Below, in pieces: positions 45,493-54,659 of a stretch of DNA of 64,000 nucleotides. Position 1 is the first letter of the stretch. Each line of letters opens with the position of its first letter. Under the pieces are notes generated by a model, which saw nothing but the letters and a program-made list of their open reading frames with translations, searched no databases and had not been told where the DNA came from. The position numbers were made by a program, and so were the translations under genes. Origin of the DNA: Roseomonas alba (GTDB taxonomy: Bacteria; Pseudomonadota; Alphaproteobacteria; Acetobacterales; Acetobacteraceae). The DNA is taken from assembly GCF_019430885.1 (NCBI RefSeq), contig NZ_JAHYBZ010000003.1, positions 434,001 to 498,000 of the forward strand. The letters are read 5' to 3'.

Positions 45493-46580
45493 TTGCCGCG
45501 CCCCTGCATCAGGCCGATCAGCCCCTTCGGCAGGAACAAGGTCACCGCCACGAAGAGCGCGCCGAGCACGAACAGCCAGAGATCCGGCGCCGCGCTGGTC
45601 AGCCAGGTCTTGAGCCCGTTCACGCTGAAGGCGCCGAGCGCCGCACCGACCAGCGTGCCGCGGCCGCCCACCGCGACCCAGATCACGGCCTCGATGGAAT
45701 TGCCGGGACTGAACTCGCCAGGGTTGATGATGCCGACCTGTGGCACGTAGAGCGCACCCGCCAGCCCCGCCAGCATCGCGGACACCACGAAGGCAAAGAG
45801 CTTGTGGCTCGTGGTGTCGTAGCCGAGGAACCGCACGCGGTTCTCCGCATCGCGGATGGCCGTCAGCACGCGGCCATACTTGGTGCCCGTCATCCAGCGG
45901 CACAGGAGATACGCCGCGACCAGCGTCACCAGCGACGCATAGAACAGCGCCGCCCGTGCCGTGCCGGTGTTGAGCGGCATGCCCAGCAGTTCCTTGAAGT
46001 CGGTGAAGCCGTTGTTGCCGCCGAAGCCCATGTCGTTGCGGAAGAAGGCGAGCATCAGCGCATAGGTCATGGCCTGCGTGATGATCGACAGATAGACGCC
46101 GGTGATGCGGCTGCGGAAGCACAGCCAGCCCAGCACCAGCGCCAGGAAGCCGGGCACCAGCAGCACCATCAGCATGGCGAAGGCGAAGTGGTTGAAGCCG
46201 AGCCAGTACCAGGGCAGTTCCTGGTAGCCGAGAAACACCATGAAGTCCGGCAGCACCGGATGGCCATACACGCCACGCGGCCCGATCAGCCGCATCAGGT
46301 GCATGCCCATGCAATAGCCGCCGAGCGCGAAGAAGGCGCCATGCCCGAGCGACAGGATGCCCGCATAGCCCCAGGCGAGATCGAGCGAGAGAGCGAGGAT
46401 CGCGTAGCAGATCCACTTGCCGGACACCGAGACCAGGAAGTCCGACACATGGAAGACGCTGTCCTGCGGCAACTGGTTCAGGATCGGGAAGGCGGCGAGG
46501 ATCGCGACCGCCGCGATCATCGCCGCGCGCAGGCCAAGCCGCGCGCGTGAGACGCCGGGTTCGAGGGTGGTCGCGCTCAT
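45489..46580 (-). CDS. urtC: Urea ABC transporter permease UrtC
   Basis: This inner-membrane permease of 363 residues has about ten helices and the UrtC-specific LDLAWGYAGILSLGHGAFFALGGYCMGMHLMR and FRNDMGFGGNNGFTDFKELLG. It is of the LivM (branched-chain) permease type. ATGA overlaps link it to urtB upstream and urtD downstream. The open frame beyond 46580 is antiregister sequence of urtB. Confidence 0.93.
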
Positions 46581-48151
46581 GCCTCGGCCGCCCGTCCCTT
46601 CTGCGGGAACAGGCCGCGCGGGCGACGCTGGATGAAGATCATCACCGCGACCAGCACGAAGACCTTGGCGAGCACCGCGCCCGCCCAGGGTTCCAGCATC
46701 TTGTTGATGACGCCGAGGCCGAAGGCGGCGATCAGCGTCCCGGCCAGGCTGCCGACGCCGCCGAAGACGACCACGAGGAAGCTGTCGATGATGTAGCCCG
46801 TGCCGAGGTTGGGCGAGACGTTGTCGATCTGCGACAGCGCCACGCCAGCGATGCCCGCGATGCCTGATCCGAACGCGAAGGTCAGCGCATCGACCCGCCC
46901 GGTCCGGATACCCATCGCCGCCGCGATCGGACGGCGCTGGGTGACCGCGCGCATCTCCAGCCCGAAGCGGGTGAAGCGGATGGCCGCGACGATCAGGCCG
47001 AAGACCACGAGGGAGAAGCACAGGATCCATAGCCGGTTGGCGGTGACCGGGATGTCGAAGGGCAGCAGCAGCGTGCCCTGCATCCAGGGCGGCGAGATCA
47101 CCTCCCGGTTCTGCGCACCGAAGATGAGCCGCACCGCCTGCTGGATCATCATGCCGACGCCGAAGGTCATCAGCAGGGTTTCCAACGGCCGCCCATAGAG
47201 GTGGCGGATGAGCCCGCGTTCCATCAGCGCCCCGGCCGCGGCGGTGACCAGGAAGGCCGCGGGCACCGCCAGCGGCAACGACCAGGGCTGAAGGGCGGGA
47301 ACGTCGCGCAGCAGGTCCTGCACGATGACGGTGGTGTAGGCGCCGAGCATGACGAACTCGCCATGCGCCATGTTGATCACGCCCATCACGCCGAAGGTCA
47401 CGGCGAGCCCCAGCGCGGCGAGCAGCAGCACGGAGCCGAGCGACAGCCCCTGGAAGGCCGTCTCCGCCACACGACGCACGGCGAGCCGGCGATCGATGGA
47501 GGCAATCGCGCCATCGATCTGTTCGGTGAGATCCGCATTGGCCGCGCGGGCTTCGAGCAGCAGGGAACGGGCCTCGGCCGAGGAGCCCTCGCCCAGGGCG
47601 GCGATGCCGGCCAGCTTCGCAGCCCGATCCGGCGAGACGAGGCGTGAGGCCGCAAGGGCAAGCGCAAGCTGATCCTTGATACGCGGCACGGTCTCACGGC
47701 CGAGCGCGGTTTCCAGCAACGGGATGTTGTCGGCGCTGCGGGTGCGGAACACGGCCTCGGCGGCGGCAAGGCGCTCGGCCGGGTCGGTCGACAGGATCTG
47801 GAGCTGACCGAGCGCGCCGCGCAGCGCGGCCCGGACGCGGTTGTTGATACTGATGCGTTGCGGTTCGGGATCCGGGGCGGCAACCGGCGCGCCGGTGGCG
47901 GCATCAACCAGGCCGCTTCCCTCGCGGATCAGCAGCGTGCCATCGGCCGTGCGCAGCAGCCTGCCCTCGGACAGGGCGCGCAGCGCCGGCAAGGCGCGGG
48001 CATCGCCCAGGGATCCAAGCCGCGCGGTGGCCTCTGCCTGGGCGTTGAAGTTCCCACCGAGGCCCGACAGGGCCGAGACGAAGGCGTCCTGCGCGTGCGC
48101 CGGCAGAGCCGACGCCGCCAACAGGATCAGGAGGAGCAGGATGCGCTTCAT
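46577..48151 (-). CDS. urtB: Urea ABC transporter permease UrtB
   Basis: This 524-residue permease starts with a signal peptide (MKRILLLLILLAASALPAHAQ). It has the helical-repeat periplasmic N-terminal region peculiar to UrtB (about residues 25-220, with RALSEGRLLRTADGTLLI), then a LivH-type membrane domain (GVINMAHGEFVMLGAY, GRPLETLLMTFGVGMMIQQAVRLIFG). An ATG 12 codons earlier is possible, but 48151 gives a clean signal peptide. It lies 45 bp after urtA. Confidence 0.92.
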   Translation of the reverse strand: MKRILLLLILLAASALPAHAQDAFVSALSGLGGNFNAQAEATARLGSLGDARALPALRALSEGRLLRTADGTLLIREGSGLVDAATGAPVAAPDPEPQRISINNRVRAALRGALGQLQILSTDPAERLAAAEAVFRTRSADNIPLLETALGRETVPRIKDQLALALAASRLVSPDRAAKLAGIAALGEGSSAEARSLLLEARAANADLTEQIDGAIASIDRRLAVRRVAETAFQGLSLGSVLLLAALGLAVTFGVMGVINMAHGEFVMLGAYTTVIVQDLLRDVPALQPWSLPLAVPAAFLVTAAAGALMERGLIRHLYGRPLETLLMTFGVGMMIQQAVRLIFGAQNREVISPPWMQGTLLLPFDIPVTANRLWILCFSLVVFGLIVAAIRFTRFGLEMRAVTQRRPIAAAMGIRTGRVDALTFAFGSGIAGIAGVALSQIDNVSPNLGTGYIIDSFLVVVFGGVGSLAGTLIAAFGLGVINKMLEPWAGAVLAKVFVLVAVMIFIQRRPRGLFPQKGRAAEA

Positions 48152-48196
48152 GACGGTGCGGATGGGGCGAGCGGGGGCACGCCCCATCCTGTCCGC

Positions 48197-49441
48197 TCAG
48201 CCGCGGCGGCGGTTGGCGTTCTCCGGGATGAAGCGCGACCAGTTCTCGGCCGGCACCACCTCGGGCGTCTTCCAGACGATGTTGAACTGACCATCCGCCT
48301 GGATCTCGCCGATCATGACCGGCTTCGACAGGTGATGGTTCGGCAGCATCTCCTCGGTGTAGCCGGCCGGGGCGGCGAACTTCTCGCCGATCACGGCGGT
48401 GCGCACCGCGTCGACGGCGGTGGTGCCGGCCTTGGTCACGGCCTGCGCCCACATGTTGAAGCCGGTATAGGTGGCTTCCATCGGGTCGTTGGTCACGCGG
48501 CGCGGGTTCTTGATGTAGGCCTGCCAGAGATTCTTGAACTCGGTGTTCGCCGGCGACTGCACCGACATGAAGTAGTTCCAGGCGGCCAGGTGGCCGACCA
48601 GCGGGCGGGTGTCGATACCGGCCAGCTCTTCCTCGCCCACGCTGAACGCTACGCAGGGAATGTCCTCGGCCTTGATGCCCTGGTTGCCGAGCTCGCGATA
48701 GAAGGGGACGTTCGCGTCGCCATTGATGGTCGAGACGATCGCGGTCTTCTTGCCCTGGTTGGCGAAGGTCTTCACGCGGCTGACGATGCCCTGCCAGTCG
48801 CTGTGACCGAAGGGGGTGTACTCCTCCATGATGTCGGCATCGGTGATGCCCTTGGAGTTCAGGAAGCCGCGCAGGATGCGGTTGGTAGTGCGCGGATAGA
48901 CGTAGTCGGTGCCGAGCAGGACGATGCGCTTCGCCTCGCCGCCATCCGGGCCCATCAGGTATTCGACCGCCGGGATCGCCTGCTGGTTCGGCGCGGCGCC
49001 GGTGTAGAAGATGTTGCGGCTCTCTTCCTCGCCCTCGTACTGGACCGGGTAGAAGAGCATGCCGTTCAGTTCCTCGAAGACCGGCAGCACGGACTTGCGG
49101 GACACCGAGGTCCAGCATCCATAGGTCACGTCCACCTTGTGGACCTGCAGCAGCTCGCGCGCCTTCTCGGCAAACAGAGGCCAGTTGGAGGCCGGGTCGA
49201 CGACCACCGCTTCCAGCCGCCGGCCAAGCAGGCCGCCCTTGCTGTTCTGGTATTCCACCATCATCAGCACAGTGTCGCGCAGCGCCGTCTCGGAAATCGC
49301 CATGGTGCCGGACAGCGAGTGCAGCACGCCGATCTTGATGGGCGCCGCCTGCGCGAAGGAGGGGCGGAAAGCCGGCGCGGCCAGTGCCGTGGTGAGCCCC
49401 GCGAGCGCCGCGCGGCGCGTGATCGTCCCTGTCTTGGTCAT
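48197..49441 (-). CDS. urtA: Urea ABC transporter substrate-binding protein UrtA
   Basis: This periplasmic urea-binding protein of 414 residues has a signal with paired arginines (TGTITRRAALAGLTTALAAPAF). UrtA hallmarks are KIGVLHSLSGTMAISE, YGCWTSVSRKSVLPVFEELNGMLFYPVQYEGEE, FYTGAAPNQQAIPA and the C-terminal WKTPEVVPAENWSRF. AGGTGAGGG precedes the ATG at 49441. It is first in the urt operon, so the promoter lies in the 371 bp upstream gap, which also holds a direct repeat (49577-49650) and repeat relic G. Confidence 0.94.
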   Translation of the reverse strand: MTKTGTITRRAALAGLTTALAAPAFRPSFAQAAPIKIGVLHSLSGTMAISETALRDTVLMMVEYQNSKGGLLGRRLEAVVVDPASNWPLFAEKARELLQVHKVDVTYGCWTSVSRKSVLPVFEELNGMLFYPVQYEGEEESRNIFYTGAAPNQQAIPAVEYLMGPDGGEAKRIVLLGTDYVYPRTTNRILRGFLNSKGITDADIMEEYTPFGHSDWQGIVSRVKTFANQGKKTAIVSTINGDANVPFYRELGNQGIKAEDIPCVAFSVGEEELAGIDTRPLVGHLAAWNYFMSVQSPANTEFKNLWQAYIKNPRRVTNDPMEATYTGFNMWAQAVTKAGTTAVDAVRTAVIGEKFAAPAGYTEEMLPNHHLSKPVMIGEIQADGQFNIVWKTPEVVPAENWSRFIPENANRRRG

Positions 49442-49576
49442 CGTGTTTGGACCCTCACCTGTCTTCTTCGGTGCGGAGCGGGGCAGACGCGGCCGGGGAT
49501 CGGCGCGCTGTCGCCTGACGCACGGGGCGGTGAGTAGCGAAAGCCGTGCCACGGCCATGTCCGCTGAGTGGAACGG

Positions 49577-49650
49577 TCTGCCGCCGTTTTGTATGCAAGA
49601 GCCAACCGAAGGGATGATCGTCATGCGGTCATCTGCCGCGGTTTTGTGCA
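49577..49650 (-). promoter_or_regulatory. Direct repeat in the urtA upstream region
   Basis: TCTGCCGCCGTTTTGTATGCA (first 20 bases) at 49577 and TCTGCCGCGGTTTTGTGCA at 49632 are near-identical and 55 bp apart, about 135 to 210 bp before urtA. TGCACCGAGGGT beside the second copy resembles an NtrC half site, but I see no convincing sigma-54 promoter. They may be activator sites for nitrogen control. Confidence 0.35.
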
Positions 49651-49708
49651 CCGAGGGTCGGCGGCGCTGCCTGCGCGTCATGCCGGGGTCGCGTGAGCGC
49701 GGAGACCT

Positions 49709-49731
49709 GGAGAGAGGCTTGGCCCCTCTCC
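49709..49731. repeat. Partial copy G of the palindromic repeat family
   Basis: GGAGAGAGG pairs with CCTCTCC around CTTGGCC. GGCATTTGGCGAGGCAGGCTC follows, a worn version of the sequence after the end hairpins of copies A and F. It lies in the 371 bp gap between the VOC gene stop and urtA, where no coding signal is seen. Confidence 0.45.
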
Positions 49732-49812
49732 GGCATTTGGCGAGGCAGGCTCAGGACGAGCTGAAGCCCTCGCGTTTCGGCCGATCCATCCTGGCGCCCA
49801 CGTCCAGCGCGA

Positions 49813-50211
49813 TTACGTCGCGCCCACCACTCCGTAATCCGCCAGTTCGGGCCGCATCGCCTCGATCACGAAATCCACGAAGGCCGCCGGCACGTCGAGG
49901 AAGAACTCCCGGTCGGAATAGGCGTCGACCTCGGCCGCCAGTCCCCGGTCGCGAAACCAGTCGGCCAGCGTGTCCAGCGCCGCCTTGGGCGCATCGCTCA
50001 GGAAAGATACCTGCGAGCGGTGCCTGTCCTCGTCGCGCGCCGCGGTGGTGCTGCGACTGAACTGCAGATCGATGGTCGCGCCGGGCTGGCGCAGCCAGAC
50101 TGCACGATCGGTGCGCCGCAGCTCGACGAAGCCGAGCTGCGTGCGGAACATCTCCACCACCGTCTCGAAATGCCGGCCATCGAGCCGGTTGGCGACATGG
50201 TTGAAGCGCAA
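49813..50211 (-). CDS. VOC-like small protein
   Basis: This 132-residue protein has a pattern suggesting the vicinal oxygen chelate fold: RFNHVANRLDG at the start, FRTQLGFVELRR, TIDLQFSR, HRSQVSFL and EFFLDVPAAFVDFVIE. The metal ligands are less clear than in a glyoxalase. No ATG is available; a TTG at 50211, two bases after the NIPSNAP stop, is the likely start. It ends the AroM-DUF917-HyuA-NIPSNAP operon, so it probably acts on the same compound class. The reaction is unknown. Confidence 0.62.
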   Translation of the reverse strand: MRFNHVANRLDGRHFETVVEMFRTQLGFVELRRTDRAVWLRQPGATIDLQFSRSTTAARDEDRHRSQVSFLSDAPKAALDTLADWFRDRGLAAEVDAYSDREFFLDVPAAFVDFVIEAMRPELADYGVVGAT

Positions 50212-50213
50212 CG

Positions 50214-50540
50214 CTACTTCACCGAGGAGAAGCTTGTCGGCTGCAGGATGGCATTCGTCACCTGGGCGACGATGGCACCGTCCCTCTCCGTCTCGGCGCG
50301 CTTCTCGATCCACTCCGGGTCGTTCTGGAAGGCGGTCCATTTCGCCTCGCGCTCGGCGAGCGATTCCCACGCCAGCAGGTAGTAGAGGTCCTGGTTCGAT
50401 TCTCCGACCACGGTCGTCCAGAAGCCGGCCTGGCGGATGCCGTGCCGTTCCCAGATCTTCAGCGTGATGGTGTCGAAGCGCTTGAGCAGCGCCGGCAGGC
50501 GGCCCGGCACGCAGCGATAGATGCGCAATTCGTGGATCAT
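50214..50540 (-). CDS. NIPSNAP family protein
   Basis: This 108-residue ferredoxin-like protein has the NIPSNAP pattern: IHELRIYRCVPGRLPALLKRF, GFWTTVVGESNQDLYYLLAWESLAEREAKW and the aromatic/acidic FQNDPEWIE segment. Bacterial members often sit in catabolic operons and their chemistry is unknown. GGGAGGAC precedes the ATG at 50540, which lies 19 bp after the hyuA stop. Confidence 0.83.
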   Translation of the reverse strand: MIHELRIYRCVPGRLPALLKRFDTITLKIWERHGIRQAGFWTTVVGESNQDLYYLLAWESLAEREAKWTAFQNDPEWIEKRAETERDGAIVAQVTNAILQPTSFSSVK

Positions 50541-50559
50541 GCGAACGTCCTCCCTATTG

Positions 50560-52098
50560 TCAGGCAGCGATCTCGCCCACCACCCGCGCACGGACGCGCA
50601 GCGCGCCGCCGGGCAGATAGGCGATGGGCAGGTCCTCGATATCGACGAGCGCAAGGGTCGCGCCGTCGGCACCGGACTCCACCGCACGGTCGCGGGCGAT
50701 GCGTTCGGCTTCGGCCATGGCCTCGGCGCGGGTCAGGCCCTGGAAGACCTGGTCGGCCTCCCCGCTGACCTGCGCGATGGCGGCGCCCACAGCATTGGCC
50801 ACTGCCGCATGGGCGGGCCGCAGTACCTCCGAGACACCAGGCAGCGCATCCGGCACCAGGAAGGCACCACCCCCCACGGCGAGCAGCGGCACCGCGGCTG
50901 CCTCGGTCTTCATGCGGTCCACCGATTCCTCGAGCATGCGGGCCGCCTCCATCAGCGCGGCGCGAACCAGCGCGTCGGGGATGTCGCCGACGCGCGCGGC
51001 ATCGCCGAGGGACAGCATTCCCGCGCGCACCGCAATGTCGCTCGTGGTGAGCTGCGGCCCGCCGAAGATGCGCGCGAGTTCCGGCAGGCGATAGCCGACG
51101 CTGCGGGGTCCGATGGTCACGCGCCCGTCCTGCGCTTCCACATGCGATCCGCCGCCGAGGCCGATCGACAGCAGGTCCGGCATGCGGAACAGCGTCCGCA
51201 CGCCGCCCACATGCACGACGGCATTGGCCTCACGCGGGAAGCCCGCCTTCAGCGCACCAATATCACTGGTGGTGCCGCCGACATCGACCACCAGCGCGTC
51301 CTTCAGTCCGGTCAGGAAGGCCGCGCCGCGCATGGAATTGGTCGGGCCGGAGGCGAAGGACAGCACGGGAAAGCGCGCGGCAAGCTCGGCGCGAATGACC
51401 GTGCCGTCGTTCTGGGTGATGTAGAGTGGGGCGTCTATGCCCGCCTGGCGCAAGGCATCCTCGAAGGCCTGGACGGTGTGGCGGGCGAGGGGCGCGAGGC
51501 AGGCATTGAGCAGCGCGACATTCTCGCGTTCCAGCAGCCCGATTCGGCCGAGGTCATGTGACAGCGTCACCGCCGCATCGGGCATGACGTCGCGCAGGAT
51601 CTGCGCGGCGCGCTCCTCCATGGCGGGATCGAGCGGCGAGAAGATGCTGCTGATGGCGACGCACCCGATGCCGGCCGCCTTCATCTCCCGCGCCGCCGCG
51701 GCGACGGCGCGCTCATCGAGCGGCATGATCGGCCGGCCGTCATAGTCGTGCCCGCCTTCGGCCATGTGCACCTGGCCGCGCACGATGGCCGCGAGGTCCT
51801 CCGGCCAGTCGCAGAAGGGCGGCAGGGACCGCGAGGCCGGCAGCCCAAGCCGCAGCGCCCCCACGGGCGCGAGGTCCCGCCGCTGCACCACCGCATTCAC
51901 GAAATGCGTGGTGCCGATCATCACCGCCTGCACGCCCTGCGGACCCATCGCGGCCGCGGCACTTTCCAGCGCCAGCCGCACGCCGGTCAGCACATCCGCC
52001 GTGGTCGGCGTCTTGACCGCGTGCAACACGCGATCGTCCTCCAGCAGCACCGCGTCCGTGTTGGTGCCGCCGACATCAATGCCGATCCGCCGCCTCAT
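50560..52098 (-). CDS. Hydantoinase/oxoprolinase family protein (HyuA-like, single subunit)
   Basis: This 512-residue actin-fold ATPase has RIGIDVGGTNTDAVLL at the N-terminus, GTTHFVNAVVQRR, SHDLGRIGLLERENVALLNACL, FASGPTNSMRGA and the second phosphate motif VVDVGGTTSDIGALKAG. Members hydrolyse cyclic amides (hydantoins, 5-oxoproline) or related carboxylation substrates using ATP. The short length with a DUF917 partner is a recognised arrangement distinct from HyuA/HyuB. The ATG overlaps the DUF917 stop as ATGA. The real substrate is unknown. Confidence 0.87.
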   Translation of the reverse strand: MRRRIGIDVGGTNTDAVLLEDDRVLHAVKTPTTADVLTGVRLALESAAAAMGPQGVQAVMIGTTHFVNAVVQRRDLAPVGALRLGLPASRSLPPFCDWPEDLAAIVRGQVHMAEGGHDYDGRPIMPLDERAVAAAAREMKAAGIGCVAISSIFSPLDPAMEERAAQILRDVMPDAAVTLSHDLGRIGLLERENVALLNACLAPLARHTVQAFEDALRQAGIDAPLYITQNDGTVIRAELAARFPVLSFASGPTNSMRGAAFLTGLKDALVVDVGGTTSDIGALKAGFPREANAVVHVGGVRTLFRMPDLLSIGLGGGSHVEAQDGRVTIGPRSVGYRLPELARIFGGPQLTTSDIAVRAGMLSLGDAARVGDIPDALVRAALMEAARMLEESVDRMKTEAAAVPLLAVGGGAFLVPDALPGVSEVLRPAHAAVANAVGAAIAQVSGEADQVFQGLTRAEAMAEAERIARDRAVESGADGATLALVDIEDLPIAYLPGGALRVRARVVGEIAA

Positions 52099-53168
52099 GC
52101 GAAGACCGACCGGAATTCGATGTCGTAGCCGAAGGCGCGCGGCCCGACGAAATCGAGCCCCCGCGGCGAGAGGAAGATCTTCGGCGCGGGCAGCGCCACC
52201 ACCGTGACGCGCTGGCCGTAGCGCAGCACCTCGGTGCCGATCGCCTCGCCACTGACCGTATCAAGCACGCAGATCAGATCCGGCGTCATTACCCGTGGCA
52301 CTCCATCCTCCCAGCCCACCGCCCATTCGTTCTGGAAGGCCAGTTCGAAGCCATGCCCGCGCCAGGCATCGAGGCCGTCCAGTTTCGCTGTGCCGCGCAG
52401 GAAGCCTTCCGTGGTGCGGCGCGCGATGTCGGCCACCTTGCCGCGGAACAGCAGCTTGCCCTTCTCGGAGTCGAGGATCGCCTGGACCGGATCGCGATGC
52501 TCGCGCTGCGCCGCCCGGATCGCCTGGCCGAGCTTGATCGCCTGGGTCGTGGTCCGCGGGATGCCCCAGCGCTTCACCTCCGCCCCGGTGCGCGGTGCCT
52601 TGCAGGTGGCGGCGATCGAGCCGGTCTCGACGCACATCTTACGCGACAGGCGCTCCATCCACTTCCAGCTCGGCACCTTGGCGACGATTCCCTCGACGCC
52701 GCGCGGATCGACCAGCGACAGGGGCCAGGGCTTGAGGTCGCCGACGGCGAAAGAGGTCATCTGCGCCTCGGGATAGGCGCGGCCCATGGCATCGGCATCG
52801 ACGACCGGCTTGCCCGTCTCCGCCGCGGCGAGGAAGGCCTGGACGCCGTTGTTGCCGCCGATCTCGACCGACATGATCGCGCGGAAGGACCGGCCGAGAT
52901 ACTCCTCCATAAGCGTGACCGCCCGGCCGATATTCGCACTGTCCGCCAGGCGTTCCTGACCGACCAGCGGCGCGCCCATGTTGGACACCACGGCGACCAT
53001 GTCGTCATCGGCCAGCTCGTCGGGGTCCATCAGCGACACCCGGTGGCCCTCGGTATACAGCCGCCGCATGTTGAGCAGACCGTGATAGGGCGACCCGCCG
53101 CCCCCGGTGCCCAACACCCAGGCGCCGACGGCCAGCGCCTCGATCTCATCCAGCGGAACCTCGCGCAT
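52095..53168 (-). CDS. DUF917 family protein
   Basis: This 357-residue cytoplasmic protein has the DUF917 signature at the start (VPLDEIEALAVGAWVLGTGGGGSPYHGL), NMGAPLVGQERL, EIGGNNGVQAFLAAAETGKPVVDADAMGRAYPEAQM and the C-terminal FLSPRGLDFVGPRAFGYD. The family is encoded next to hydantoinase-like genes and may form the partner subunit. Overlaps with AroM (TGATG) and HyuA (ATGA) show close coupling. Its biochemical role is not established. Confidence 0.88.
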   Translation of the reverse strand: MREVPLDEIEALAVGAWVLGTGGGGSPYHGLLNMRRLYTEGHRVSLMDPDELADDDMVAVVSNMGAPLVGQERLADSANIGRAVTLMEEYLGRSFRAIMSVEIGGNNGVQAFLAAAETGKPVVDADAMGRAYPEAQMTSFAVGDLKPWPLSLVDPRGVEGIVAKVPSWKWMERLSRKMCVETGSIAATCKAPRTGAEVKRWGIPRTTTQAIKLGQAIRAAQREHRDPVQAILDSEKGKLLFRGKVADIARRTTEGFLRGTAKLDGLDAWRGHGFELAFQNEWAVGWEDGVPRVMTPDLICVLDTVSGEAIGTEVLRYGQRVTVVALPAPKIFLSPRGLDFVGPRAFGYDIEFRSVFA

Positions 53169-53827
53169 CAATCCTCCGGCAGCAGGCAGGCCGCGGCGCG
53201 CGCGGCAACGGCGACGGACAGCAGCACCGGGCAATCCATGGCGGCGACGGCCGCCGCCTTGTCCGCCCGCGTGTAGGAAATGCAGTCGAGCACCAGCAGG
53301 TCCGGCTTCTCCCGCGCCATGGCGGCCATGGCCGCGTCGCGCGTTGCCGCGTCGGACTGGGGGCGCAGCGCGCGCACGACGATGGACAGGCCCTCCCGCG
53401 CGCGGGAGCCGCCGAGCGCGGCAGCCTGCTCGGTAAGGGGCACGAAGAGGCCGAGCCTTCCGCGCGGCAACAGCGCCGCCGCGAGCCCGTTCAGCACGGC
53501 CGAGGGCTGCACGAGGCCGGGGCGATCCGGCAGGCCTTTGAACGCACCGGTGCAGGCGAGCAGGACGGGACCCTGCGTCGCCTCCAGCATCGTCTTCATC
53601 CGCGCCGTCACGGCGGCCTTGGAGATGGAGACGGACTCGCCATCGGGCAGGATGGTGAAGAGGGTGTCGGCGCCATCGCGCGGGGCGAGCGCGGCGATCT
53701 CCGTGCGGGACAGGCCGTCCAGCGCCCCGCGCATCGCGATGGGAAGGCCCGGCGCCGCCACGGCGATCTCGGCGGCGAGATCGGGGCGCGGCGCCTGGCC
53801 GATGACGAAGACTGGCAGGGTGGTCAT
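53168..53827 (-). CDS. AroM family protein
   Basis: This 219-residue protein opens with PVFVIGQAPRPDL, the AroM hallmark. It continues with a racemase-like alpha/beta fold (VLLACTGAFKGLP, LGLFVPLTEQAAALGG, DLLVLDCISYTRADKAAA). AroM resembles Asp/Glu and hydantoin racemases, so here it may racemise or isomerise the cyclic amide handled by the HyuA/DUF917 pair; that is inference from the operon. The ATG at 53827 starts the operon and faces a divergent gene across 83 bp. Confidence 0.86.
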   Translation of the reverse strand: MTTLPVFVIGQAPRPDLAAEIAVAAPGLPIAMRGALDGLSRTEIAALAPRDGADTLFTILPDGESVSISKAAVTARMKTMLEATQGPVLLACTGAFKGLPDRPGLVQPSAVLNGLAAALLPRGRLGLFVPLTEQAAALGGSRAREGLSIVVRALRPQSDAATRDAAMAAMAREKPDLLVLDCISYTRADKAAAVAAMDCPVLLSVAVAARAAACLLPED

Positions 53828-53910
53828 GCGAGGATGATGGCGCGGCCGGCGCATTCCGGGAAGCCCGGTTGCCGGCGCGGCGTGCTCAGCCTCTACTGGC
53901 CCGACAGAAG

Positions 53911-54648
53911 ATGGAACCGCCCATGTCGCCCGAGATCGTGAGCCAGATCGCCCCGCATGGCGTGCTGCGCGCCGGCATCAACCTCAGCAACTTCCTGCTC
54001 GTCACCGGGCGGGACGAGTTCGGCAATCCGGTGGGCGTGTCGCCCGACATGGCGGGCGCGGTCGCCGCGCGGCTCGGCGTGCCGCTGCGACTGGTGCCCT
54101 ATGCCTCCCCGGGACTGCTCGCCGATGCGGCAGGCACCGACGCCTGGGACATCGGCCTGATCGGCGCCGAGCCGCAACGCGCGCAGACCATTGCCTTCAC
54201 CGCGGCCTATACGGAGATCGAGGCGACCTTCCTGGTGCCTGCGGGTTCGTCCATCGCCAGCATCGTGGAGGTGGATCGTCCGGGCGTGCGCATCGCGAGC
54301 ACCGCGCGCGCGGCCTACGACCTCTGGCTGGAGCGCAACATCCGCCAGGCGACGCTGCTGCGCGCCGAGGGGCTGGACGGCGCGCTGCGCCTGTTCCTCG
54401 ATGAGAAGCTCGAGGCGCTGGCCGGGTTGCGGCCGCGCCTGCTGAAGGATGTCGCGACGCTGCCGGGCGCGCGTATCCTCGACGGGCAGTTCAGCGCCGT
54501 GCAGCAGGCGATCGGCACGGCGCGCGGCAACGACGCGGCGGCCGCCTTTCTTCATGGCTTCGTGGAGGAAGCGAAGGCTTCGGGCCTCGTCGCGTCGTTG
54601 ATCGCGAAGCATGGCGTGCAGGGGCTGTCGGTGGCGCCGGGTGCGTGA
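53911..54648 (+). CDS. Periplasmic-binding-domain (amino acid type) protein without signal peptide
   Basis: From the ATG at 53911 (or 53923) the product is about 242-245 residues and matches the type II amino-acid binding fold: APHGVLRAGINLSNFLLV, GVSPDMAGAVAARLGVPLRLVPY, WDIGLIGAEPQRAQTIAFTAAYTEIEATFLVPAGS and GVRIASTARAAYDLWLER. There is no signal peptide or lipobox in any open start, so it would stay in the cytoplasm, perhaps as a ligand sensor. It is transcribed divergently from the AroM operon and likely binds a related compound. Repeat copy F follows. Confidence 0.78.
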   Translation: MEPPMSPEIVSQIAPHGVLRAGINLSNFLLVTGRDEFGNPVGVSPDMAGAVAARLGVPLRLVPYASPGLLADAAGTDAWDIGLIGAEPQRAQTIAFTAAYTEIEATFLVPAGSSIASIVEVDRPGVRIASTARAAYDLWLERNIRQATLLRAEGLDGALRLFLDEKLEALAGLRPRLLKDVATLPGARILDGQFSAVQQAIGTARGNDAAAAFLHGFVEEAKASGLVASLIAKHGVQGLSVAPGA

Positions 54649-54659
54649 CGCCGCGACGT

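Noticed and set aside
49560..49680. A sigma-54 promoter upstream of urtA
   Set aside because: A GG...GC pair exists on the minus strand (TTGGCTCTTGCAT), but the spacing is 5 instead of 10 bp, so it does not fit the -24/-12 consensus.
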